Below, one piece after another: positions 55,889 through 64,000 of a DNA stretch of 64,000 nucleotides; the first letter of the stretch is position 1; each line of letters opens with the position of its first letter. The translations under genes were made by a program, and so were the position numbers. The notes under the pieces were generated by a model. That model was given only the letters and a program-made list of their open reading frames with translations. It was not told where the DNA came from and made no database searches. This DNA is from Novosphingobium panipatense (lineage in GTDB: Bacteria > Pseudomonadota > Alphaproteobacteria > Sphingomonadales > Sphingomonadaceae), in NCBI RefSeq assembly GCF_002149965.1, contig NZ_MSQB01000028.1:11613-75612 (forward strand). The letters are read 5' to 3'.

Positions 55889-58105
55889 TCATGCCAGATC
55901 GAAGCGGTCCGCGTTCATCACCTTGCACCAGGCGGTCACGAAGTCCTTGAGGAATCGCGGCCCGGCATCCGATGCGGCATAGACCTCGCTGAGCGCGCGA
56001 AGCTGCGCGTTGGAGCCGAACACCAGGTCCGTCCGCGTCGCCGTCCACTTCGGCTGGTTGGATGCACGGTCGGTGCCGATGAAGGTCTCGTCCGCCTCGT
56101 CGTCCACCTGCTTCCACGCCGTGCCCATGTCGAGCAGATTGACGAAGAAGTCGTTGGTGAGTTGGCCCGGCCGGTCGGTAAGGACGCCGTCCGTCCGGCC
56201 GCCGTGGTTGGCGCCCAGCACACGCAGCCCGCCGACCAGAACCGTCATTTCCGGCGCGCTCAGGCCGAGCAGCTGGGCACGGTCGATCAGCAGCTCCTCC
56301 GTGGGCACCGTGAAGGAAACCTGGAGGTAGTTGCGGAAGCCGTCCACGCGCGGTTCGAGCACGGCGAAACCGTCGACGTCGGTCTGCTCCTGCGCGGCAT
56401 CGGTGCGACCGGGCACGAAAGCGACGTCGAGCGGGGTTCCCGCGTCCGCCGCCGCCTTCTCGATGCCCACACTGCCGCCCAGCACGATCAGATCCGCAAC
56501 CGAGACCTTTCGGCCCGAAGCGCCGCTATCGAAATCGGCCTTGATGCGGTCATAGACTTCCAGGACTTTCGCCAGCTTTTCCGGCTCATTGACGTCCCAG
56601 TCCTTCTGCGGCGCCAGACGCAGGCGGCCGCCGTTCGCGCCGCCGCGATGGTCCGACCCGCGGTAGGTCGAAGCCGAAGCCCAGGCGGTGGAGACGAGCT
56701 GCGCGACGCTCAAGCCGGAATCGCGGATCCTGCCCTTGAGCGTAGCCACGTCCTCGCCGGTAATGACAGGGCCATCCGCCGCCGGTATCGGGTCCTGCCA
56801 GAGCAGGTCCTCCGCCGGGACTTCCGGGCCGAGATAGCGCGCCTTCGGCCCCATGTCGCGGTGGCAGAGCTTGAACCAGGCCCGCGCGAAGGCATCGCCG
56901 AAATAGTCGGGACTGGCGCGGAAACGCTCCAGGATCTGGCGATAATCGGGATCGACCTTGAAGGCCATGTCGGCGGTGGTCATCATCGTCGGCAGGCGGC
57001 GCTCGGGGCTGTGGGCGCCAGGGGCGAGGTCTTCCGGCCTCTGGCCCACCGGCTGCCACTGCTGCGCCCCTGCCGGGCTGCGGACCAGTTCGTATTCGTA
57101 GTCGAGCAGCATGTGCAGATAGCTCATGTCCCACTTCGTCAGCGTCGGCGTCCAGGCGCCTTCGAGGCCCGAGGTGATCGTGTGATCGCCGAAGCCGCTC
57201 TCATGGCCGCTCTGCCAGCCAAGTCCCTGCTGGGCGATGTCCGCGCCTTCGGGCTCCGCGCCCACCTTGGCGGCGTCGCCCGCGCCGTGACACTTGCCGA
57301 AAGTGTGGCCGCCCGCCGTGAGCGCGGCGGTTTCCTCGTCGTTCATGCCCATGCGCGCGAACGTCTCGCGAATGTCGCGGGCCGAGCCGATGGGGTCGGG
57401 CTCGCCGCCCGGACCTTCGGGATTGACGTAGATGAGGCCCATCTGGATCGCCGCCAGCGGGTTTTCGAGCGCCATCTCCCGCTCCGGCTGGATGCGGGTT
57501 TCGGCACCCTGCCCCACCCATTGCTCCTCGGTGCCCCAGTAGACGTCCTTCTCGGGCTCGAAGATGTCCTCGCGCCCGCCGCCGAAGCCGAAAGTCGGCC
57601 CGCCCATGGACTCGATGGCGACATTGCCGGTCAGGATCAAGAGGTCCGCCCAGGAGAGCTTCGCGCCGTACTTCTGCTTGATCGGCCAGAGCAGGCGGCG
57701 CGCCTTGTCGAGATTGGCATTGTCCGGCCAGGAATTGAGCGGGGCGAAACGCTGATTGCCGGAAGAGGCACCGCCGCGCCCGTCGCCGGTGCGATAGGTG
57801 CCCGCGCTGTGCCAGGCCATGCGGATGAAGAACGGGCCGTAGTGGCCGTAGTCGGCGGGCCACCAGGGCTGGCTGTCGGTCATCAATGCGGTGAGATCGG
57901 CCTTGAGCGCAGCATAGTCGAGCGACTTGAAGGCCTCCGCATAGTCGAAGTGGTCACCCAGCGGGTTCGCGCCGCCCTGGGGCAGGATGTCGAGGGAAAG
58001 CTGGTTGGGCCACCAGTCGCGGTTGGTGCGGCCCAGGAGCGATCGTACCGGATCGCCGTGCATCGGGCAGCCGCCCATGTTCCCGCTAGAGGTCTTCGCG
58101 TCCAT
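55889..58105 (-). CDS. katG: Catalase-peroxidase
   Basis: Bifunctional heme enzyme that destroys hydrogen peroxide. The product is 738 aa. The distal triad Arg95, Trp98, His99 is in PFFIRMAWHSAGTYR. The Trp98-Tyr226-Met252 adduct residues are present (GLIYVNPEG; ARMGMN), and the proximal His267 is in LTAGGHTFGK. The duplicated C-terminal half is intact. AAGGAG lies seven bases before the ATG. It stands alone; no oxyR gene is adjacent and I could not place an OxyR box. Confidence 0.98.
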   Translation of the reverse strand: MDAKTSSGNMGGCPMHGDPVRSLLGRTNRDWWPNQLSLDILPQGGANPLGDHFDYAEAFKSLDYAALKADLTALMTDSQPWWPADYGHYGPFFIRMAWHSAGTYRTGDGRGGASSGNQRFAPLNSWPDNANLDKARRLLWPIKQKYGAKLSWADLLILTGNVAIESMGGPTFGFGGGREDIFEPEKDVYWGTEEQWVGQGAETRIQPEREMALENPLAAIQMGLIYVNPEGPGGEPDPIGSARDIRETFARMGMNDEETAALTAGGHTFGKCHGAGDAAKVGAEPEGADIAQQGLGWQSGHESGFGDHTITSGLEGAWTPTLTKWDMSYLHMLLDYEYELVRSPAGAQQWQPVGQRPEDLAPGAHSPERRLPTMMTTADMAFKVDPDYRQILERFRASPDYFGDAFARAWFKLCHRDMGPKARYLGPEVPAEDLLWQDPIPAADGPVITGEDVATLKGRIRDSGLSVAQLVSTAWASASTYRGSDHRGGANGGRLRLAPQKDWDVNEPEKLAKVLEVYDRIKADFDSGASGRKVSVADLIVLGGSVGIEKAAADAGTPLDVAFVPGRTDAAQEQTDVDGFAVLEPRVDGFRNYLQVSFTVPTEELLIDRAQLLGLSAPEMTVLVGGLRVLGANHGGRTDGVLTDRPGQLTNDFFVNLLDMGTAWKQVDDEADETFIGTDRASNQPKWTATRTDLVFGSNAQLRALSEVYAASDAGPRFLKDFVTAWCKVMNADRFDLA

Positions 58106-58615
58106 GTCATTCTCCTTCCGGTCGGGTCCGCCCTGTTCTGCGGGCGGTTATTGTCATGTCGGCAGCATCTCCACGGGGCGGAGTCTCGCGCGATATGCTG
58201 CAACGATCAAGCGCAACCGCGCCTTCGGGGCGGCGCAAAATTCCGATCATCAATCGCGGCGAAAGTGATGAGAAAAAGCGGTGGTTTTTCCGCCTCCTGT
58301 CACTCTCGGTGGGCTGCTGGACAGGAGGCGGAAGTGGGATGGAAGATCGGAACCTTCCATTGCACGCCATGGGGGAAGGCTTGCGCCTTGCCGAATTCGC
58401 CGTTCGATCGCCCGGCGCAGGTGCGCCGTGATCATGCCGGAACCGCTATCACCCGAATTTATTACACAGGCAAGACACAATACTCAACATCATTTCATAT
58501 TAATGCGCACTAATTAACCGCGCTATTATGACGCGAACAATTGCAGCATTGCACACAAGCACTGCAACACGGCTGAAATCGCGCAATAATTGCCCGCAGA
58601 ATGCGGCACAATAAT
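58106..58615. other. Intergenic region between katG and the lactate permease
   Basis: No gene seen. It holds a 12-bp inverted repeat CCGCCTCCTGTC (58290-58301 with 58320-58331), a GCAGCAT/ATGCTGC pair around 58162-58202 in the katG leader, and an AT-richer stretch (58440-58615) downstream of the permease with small hairpins (TTGCAG...CTGCAA, about 58541-58567) that may end that transcript. Confidence 0.5.
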
Positions 58616-60151
58616 TCAGGATGGCCGCAAAGTACCGAGCGCCCAGTAGACGGTCAGCACGATTCCCCCGCCCGCCAGCGCGTAGGCCAGACAGATCGGC
58701 GCCGTGCGCGACAGGGCCTTGCCCTCGTGCCCCACCAGCCCCACCGTGGCCGTGCCCGCCACGATATTGTGCGGCGCCATGATATTGCCGATCGCCGATC
58801 CCAGGCTCTGTCCGGCCAATGCCAGCCAGTGGGGCAAAGTCACCGCATCGGCGGCGGCCACCTGGAAGTTGGCGAAGATGATGTTGGAAGCCGTGCCCGA
58901 CCCGGTGACGAACGAGCCGAGCGCCCCCACCAGCGGCACCGCAAGCGGCCAGGCCTGTCCGAACAGCCCGGTGGCACCGACCGCAAGGGCGTCGATCAAC
59001 CCGCCATGCACCATGAAGCGCGCCAGCGTCAGGACCGAAACGAGCGCGATCGCCACTTGCGGCAGACGGCGCAGCGCCGCCCCCATCGACGCGGCGACAA
59101 GGCGCGGCCGCGACCGATTGCCCAAGGCCGTCAGGACGAAGGCCAGGAACAGCATGGTGCCGGGATGGTAGAGCGGCAGCATCTGGTCTCCGAAGGCCTG
59201 GCGGTAAGTCCATTCGATGTGGTGCGAGCGCAGGGAAAGACGCAGCGGATCGATCAGGCGGCTGGCCAGGATCAGCACGACCAGCACCATATAGGGCAGT
59301 CCGGCCCGCATCAGTGCTCCGGTGTCCGGCGCATCGTCACCGCGCGCAGGCGGAGAGCCGCGCCGCAGCCAGACGACGAACAATGCCCCACCCAGCAAGG
59401 CGCCGCCCAGCGTCGGCAGTTCCGGCCCGGCCAGCCCGGCGATCAGTGCGGCGGCAGGAAAGAAGCAGGCCGCCGCCATGATCGCCACCTGCCACGAAGC
59501 TCTGGAACTGCCGGAAGAAACCGTCCGGTCGGACCGCACCGTGCCCAGCTTCACCACGATCAGCGCCAGCGTCCAGCCGATGCAGGCGTGCAGCAGCAGG
59601 ATCGCCAGCGACAGCCGCCGCTCGTCCACCGGCGCGGCGTCTGTCAGCGGGACCATCGGCGCGCCCACCGCGCCGAACGAGACGCCCACGACATGGCCGA
59701 TCAGGGCCACCAGCAGCGCGCGCTCGGCCGGTACGCCCAGCGCCACCAGCATTGGCGCCACGATCGCCACCGGCGTCCCGAAGCCCGAGGCACCCTCCAG
59801 AAACATTGCGAAGAAATAGCCGACCAGCAGGGCGGTGGACGCCGGATCGGACGAGATCGAGGACAGCCAGTCACCGATCACCCCGGTCGCCCCGGTACGG
59901 ACCTGATATTCGTGAATGGACAGCGCCGGGAACACGATCCACAGGATGGTCGCCGCCGTGAACACCGCTTCCAGCAGCGGTCCGGCAAGGTCGGCGGGCG
60001 TATCCCCGAACTGGAAAGCGCCGACCGCCACGATCGCCGCAATGACCGCCGAAGCCGTGCCCGCCGCCGCCGCCGACCAGCGCAGCCCCGTCATCAGCCC
60101 GACGAGGGCCAGGATCGGCACGAGCGCGAGAACGGGAACCGTTGCCGCCAC
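58616..60151 (-). CDS. L-lactate permease family transporter
   Basis: A 511-aa inner-membrane transporter of the LctP/LldP/GlcA family (lactate/glycolate:H+ symport) with about 12-13 hydrophobic segments. The family block FFAMFLEGASGFGTPVAIVA is present near 110-130, with the GSFVTGSGTASNIIFANFQ motif towards the C-terminus. A GTG start at 60151 follows the dehydrogenase stop codon by nine bases, so the two genes form an operon. Confidence 0.93.
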   Translation of the reverse strand: MAATVPVLALVPILALVGLMTGLRWSAAAAGTASAVIAAIVAVGAFQFGDTPADLAGPLLEAVFTAATILWIVFPALSIHEYQVRTGATGVIGDWLSSISSDPASTALLVGYFFAMFLEGASGFGTPVAIVAPMLVALGVPAERALLVALIGHVVGVSFGAVGAPMVPLTDAAPVDERRLSLAILLLHACIGWTLALIVVKLGTVRSDRTVSSGSSRASWQVAIMAAACFFPAAALIAGLAGPELPTLGGALLGGALFVVWLRRGSPPARGDDAPDTGALMRAGLPYMVLVVLILASRLIDPLRLSLRSHHIEWTYRQAFGDQMLPLYHPGTMLFLAFVLTALGNRSRPRLVAASMGAALRRLPQVAIALVSVLTLARFMVHGGLIDALAVGATGLFGQAWPLAVPLVGALGSFVTGSGTASNIIFANFQVAAADAVTLPHWLALAGQSLGSAIGNIMAPHNIVAGTATVGLVGHEGKALSRTAPICLAYALAGGGIVLTVYWALGTLRPS

Positions 60152-60160
60152 CGGGGCAGC

Positions 60161-61171
<1,011 letters not shown>

Positions 61172-61304
61172 GGAAGCACTCCTGATCTCAGGACAATTTC
61201 AGAGTATCACTGCATTTCGGCAGCACAACAGCCACCGTTCGAATAGAAAGCCATGCCTGCTCCGGTCACCCCGGCGCTTGCACGATCTGTCCCGCAGGTA
61301 ATGT

Positions 61305-62324
61305 TCAGGGGGTAGGCATGATGGCGTCGATCACCGTCAGGTGCTGCAAGGGTCCCTCGGACACCCGCGAGTTGGTGACGAGGATGGTCGTACCGGGCAC
61401 CAGCTGCGCCTTCACCTTCTCGTAGAACGGGCGCGGCAGGCGCAGGCGGTTGATCACGGATTCGTCCACTTCCCGCCCCTCGTCATCGCCGTGCCCCGGC
61501 AGGCCGACGTAGATCCAGCGCGGCTTGCCGTCGCGCGTCGCCAGGGTGATGACATGCGATCCGGGATCGCTGTCGTTTACTTGCGCCACGCTGCGGCCGA
61601 TCTCCACCCCGCCGCGCAGCACGACGATGCGCTGGTCGAGCTTGGAGACGATGATCGAGATCGGGCCGGAGGGCGAAAGCTGCGGGTTCCAGCGATATTG
61701 CTCGCCGCCGCTCAGCGGGGTGCGATCGACGGGCTTGCCCTGCGCATCGAAGGGCACGAGCAGGCTGTTGTCGCTGGAACGGACATGGGTTTCGGCATCG
61801 CCTTCCACCACCACGGTAACGCCCAGCTTGGTGATGGCGAACAGTTCCTTCGCGAAACCGTATGGCAGGTGGACGCAGCCGTGGCTCTCGGGGTAGCCCG
61901 GCAGCCCGCCCGCATGGAGAGCGACGCCGTCCCAGGTCAGGCGCTGCTGATAGGGCATCGGCGCATTGTTGTACTTGCTCGACCGGTGCTTCGCGTCCTT
62001 CTGCAGGATGGTGAACACCCCGGTCGGCGTGGCGTGGCCCGCCTTCCCGCTGGACACCGTGGTCGCGGCGATCCTCACGCCGTTGCGGTAGACCACGCCG
62101 ATCTGCCGCGACAGGTCCACATAAACCATGACCGGCCCGGAAGGAGAGACGTCCGGCGCCCAGACCCATTCGCCGGGCTTCAGATGCTCCATGCGCCGCG
62201 CGAATTCCGGCGGCGAGGTCGCCCGGGCGCCCTGCGCAACCGCGGGAGATGTCGGAAAGGCGCCGAGAAGCAGGCAAGACCCTAAGCACGACGCACCGAG
62301 CGCCGCCCGTTTGAATAGGCTCAT
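61305..62324 (-). CDS. L,D-transpeptidase (YkuD domain)
   Basis: Periplasmic enzyme that forms 3-3 peptidoglycan crosslinks or attaches proteins to peptidoglycan. The product is 339 aa. A signal peptide runs to about residue 31 (SPAVAQG). The YkuD domain (about 65-180) has the catalytic motif HAGGLPGYPESHGCVHLP with His137, His148 and Cys150. A second region (about 215-335, RIVVLRGGVEIGRS) looks like a repeat of the N-terminal strand pattern (QIGVVYRNGVRIA), possibly a degenerate second YkuD-like unit. I chose the ATG at 62324. Confidence 0.92.
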   Translation of the reverse strand: MSLFKRAALGASCLGSCLLLGAFPTSPAVAQGARATSPPEFARRMEHLKPGEWVWAPDVSPSGPVMVYVDLSRQIGVVYRNGVRIAATTVSSGKAGHATPTGVFTILQKDAKHRSSKYNNAPMPYQQRLTWDGVALHAGGLPGYPESHGCVHLPYGFAKELFAITKLGVTVVVEGDAETHVRSSDNSLLVPFDAQGKPVDRTPLSGGEQYRWNPQLSPSGPISIIVSKLDQRIVVLRGGVEIGRSVAQVNDSDPGSHVITLATRDGKPRWIYVGLPGHGDDEGREVDESVINRLRLPRPFYEKVKAQLVPGTTILVTNSRVSEGPLQHLTVIDAIMPTP

Positions 62325-62369
62325 CAAAAGTCCCGTAGAGCTTGGTTCAGCAAACTTCGGCCAATGCCT

Positions 62370-62633
62370 TCAGCGTACGCGGCCCCGCTGGACCAGATTG
62401 ACGATCGCCAGGAGCACCACGGCGCCCAGAAACGCCACCAGCAGACCCACGATCGAGAATTCCTTCACCGAACCGGCGATCCCGAACTGGTTGGCGATCA
62501 GATTGCCGATCACCGAACCCACGCAGCCCACCACGATGTTCCAGAGTATGCCCATCGAGGCATCGCGGTTCATGACCAGACTGGCGAGCCACCCGGCAAT
62601 ACCGCCAACGATCAATGCAATAATCCAGCCCAT
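62370..62633 (-). CDS. GlsB/YeaQ/YmgE family membrane protein
   Basis: An 87-aa inner-membrane protein with three hydrophobic segments rich in glycine (IIALIVGGIAGWLASLVM, ILWNIVVGCVGSVIGNLIA, IVGLLVAFLGAVVLLAIVNL), the pattern of the transglycosylase-associated/GlsB family. Members are stress-induced in many bacteria; molecular function is unknown. It lies 45 bp upstream of the L,D-transpeptidase start and may share its transcript. Confidence 0.9.
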   Translation of the reverse strand: MGWIIALIVGGIAGWLASLVMNRDASMGILWNIVVGCVGSVIGNLIANQFGIAGSVKEFSIVGLLVAFLGAVVLLAIVNLVQRGRVR

Positions 62634-63105
62634 GACGTTCTCCCGACCTATTCCCGCAGATTACGGGAAAACTGCCCTGTAAGAATGACTGCTCAGAAAT
62701 GACTGTGAAAATTCCGGCTTCGTATTCCGATTTCCAGAAAGTCTCTGGAACCGGCAACTCATCGATCATTTGCCTTGTGCGCGAAGAAAGCTGCGCCCGT
62801 CACTGCGAAAGGTCAACCTTTACATTCACGTCCGTTCCGGTCGGAAAGACGGTTCGAAAAATGGCGGAACCGGCATTCCATAAAACGAAACACAAGGTTG
62901 CGCTTGCCTTGGGCAAAGTCAAATGCCAAATCTTTTCACAGGATTAAGCCCATAGGCTGCGGGATTCGTTTCCACGCTTACTTGGAAATGGCGAATGCCG
63001 CCGCCCGAATTCAGATATCCGCCCGCAGATTCGGAGCGGACGCCGCGCGGTGACCGTCGCGTGACTGTCACCCTGTACGACGAACGCACGAAAACGGGGA
63101 CCCTG
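62634..63105. other. Intergenic region upstream of the P-type ATPase
   Basis: No credible gene; base composition is visibly less GC-rich than the flanking genes. An open frame at 62699-62947 has no domain, no convincing ribosome site and atypical composition. The stretch should contain divergent promoters for glsB and the ATPase gene, which I cannot place. Confidence 0.5.
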
Positions 63106-64000
63106 ATGCTATCCGAAGCCGCGCGCGACTGGCACGCCATGAGCAAGGACGCCGCCCTTGCCGCTCTTGATACTGCACCGGAAGGCCTTTCGACAGGCGA
63201 AGCCGCGCTGCGGCTGGAGCAATATGGCCCCAATACCCTGCCCAGCCCCAAGGGGACGCCGCCGATCCTGCGCTTCCTGGCACAGTTCAACAATGCGCTG
63301 ATCTATTTCCTGCTGGCCGCCGCGCTGGCGGCGCTGCTGCTGGACCATGCGGTGGACGCAGCGGTGATCGTGCTGGTCGTCGTGGTCAATGCCGTGGTCG
63401 GCTTCGTCCAGGAAGGCCGGGCCGAGAAAGCCCTCAGCGGCATGGAAAGCCTGCTTACCGACAAGGCCCATGTCCTGCGCGGCGGCATTCGCGACAGCGT
63501 GGATGCCGCAGCACTGGTGCCGGGCGACGTGGTCACGCTCGACGCCGGAGACCGTGTTCCGGCAGATCTGCGGCTGCTGCGCGTGCGCGGCGTCGCCATC
63601 GAGGAAGCGGCGCTGACCGGCGAATCCGTCGCCTCGGAAAAGCACGAGGAACCGGCAGAGGCCGCCGCATCGCTCGCCGACCGAGCTTCGATGGCCTATT
63701 CGGGCACGCTCGTCGCGCGCGGCCAGGCCACCGGCGTGGTGGTCGCCACCGGCAGCGCCACCGAGATCGGGCGCATCACCAAGCTGCTTCACGCCGTTCC
63801 CAGCATCACCACGCCGCTGCTGCGCCAGATCGACGCTTTCGCCAACCGGCTGACGCTGGCCATCTTCGCGGCGGGCGTCGCGCTTTACCTGTTCGCCATT
63901 ACCTTGCGCGATTTCGACCGGGTGGACGCGCTGATTTCCGTGGTCGCGTTGGCGGTGGGCGCAGTGCCGGAAGGTCTGCCCGCGGTCATCACCATCACGC
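63106..64000 (+). CDS. Cation-transporting P-type ATPase, N-terminal part (runs off the edge)
   Basis: The first 298 residues of a P2-type (SERCA/PMA-like) ion pump. It opens with a cation-ATPase N-terminal domain (DWHAMSKDAALAALDTAPEG, then EAALRLEQYGPNTLP), two transmembrane helices (about 48-80), the actuator domain with the TGE dephosphorylation motif (AALTGESVASEKH), then TM3 and TM4 with the ion-site motif VGAVPEGLPAVITIT. PEGLP is typical of Ca or H/Na pumps rather than heavy-metal CPx pumps. The phosphorylation Asp lies beyond the window. The ATG at 63106 has GGGGA upstream. Confidence 0.92.
   Translation, partial: MLSEAARDWHAMSKDAALAALDTAPEGLSTGEAALRLEQYGPNTLPSPKGTPPILRFLAQFNNALIYFLLAAALAALLLDHAVDAAVIVLVVVVNAVVGFVQEGRAEKALSGMESLLTDKAHVLRGGIRDSVDAAALVPGDVVTLDAGDRVPADLRLLRVRGVAIEEAALTGESVASEKHEEPAEAAASLADRASMAYSGTLVARGQATGVVVATGSATEIGRITKLLHAVPSITTPLLRQIDAFANRLTLAIFAAGVALYLFAITLRDFDRVDALISVVALAVGAVPEGLPAVITIT

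Noticed and set aside
62699..62947. An 82-codon open frame upstream of the P-type ATPase
   Set aside because: No recognisable domain, no ribosome site and atypical composition; treated as intergenic.

Overview
The window is GC-rich, densely coded chromosomal DNA of an alphaproteobacterium. It most resembles the Sphingomonadales, probably Novosphingobium or a close relative. Supporting signs are the zapA - 6S RNA - 5-formyltetrahydrofolate cyclo-ligase order, the tkt-gap-pgk-fba-thiE central-carbon cluster, a DivL-type kinase next to tsaE, AddAB instead of RecBCD, amgK-murU cell-wall recycling genes, and palindromic repeats of the type common in sphingomonad genomes. The assignment rests on gene content and family recognition only. 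I see no rRNA, prophage, transposase or CRISPR array.

Layout. 1-6.0 kb: ETF-ubiquinone oxidoreductase, a cysteine-free uracil-DNA-glycosylase-like protein, a soluble lytic transglycosylase overlapping moaB, and arylamine N-acetyltransferase. 6-14.5 kb (mostly minus strand): a glycolysis/pentose-phosphate cluster tkt-gap-MOSC-pgk-acyltransferase-fba, then thiE, with one plus-strand lipoprotein gene inside. 14.7-16.5 kb: division pair zauP-like/zapA, 6S RNA, folate cyclo-ligase and a DUF2842 membrane protein. 16.5-23 kb: two tRNA-Asp genes, a YdeI-type protein, the branched-chain keto-acid dehydrogenase E1 and E2 genes, thyA and tRNA-Pro. 23-33 kb: genome-maintenance genes (recG, mfd) with sdhE, a host-attachment-family protein, a sensor kinase, tRNA-Asn and nadK. 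33-43 kb: a degenerate GGDEF/EAL protein, secA, argJ, a GST, an inositol-phosphatase-family protein, a membrane-anchored HTH regulator and thioredoxin. 43-56 kb: a long minus-strand chain ahcY, divL, tsaE, amgK, murU, addB, addA with several overlapping start/stop codons. 56-64 kb: katG, a D-lactate dehydrogenase/lactate permease pair, an L,D-transpeptidase, a small GlsB-type membrane protein, and the start of a P-type cation ATPase that runs off the right edge.

How it works together. This is mainly housekeeping DNA: central carbon flux, branched-chain amino-acid oxidation feeding the quinone pool (BCKDH and ETF-QO), methyl-cycle clearance (ahcY), DNA repair, protein export, and cell-wall turnover (slt, amgK-murU, L,D-transpeptidase). 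The accessory signal lies between the genes. One family of about 100-150-bp palindromic repeats occurs four times. A second short family sits close upstream of three start codons. A third has two inverted copies inside the coding sequence of the E2 linker. A compound-hairpin MITE-like element abuts the host-attachment gene.

The observations most worth a second look are the tyrosine in place of the phospho-accepting histidine of the DivL-like kinase, the repeat-derived E2 linker, the 6S RNA promoter whose -10 box overlaps the zapA stop codon, the membrane-anchored HTH/DUF4019 regulator, and the near-perfect palindrome upstream of ahcY.
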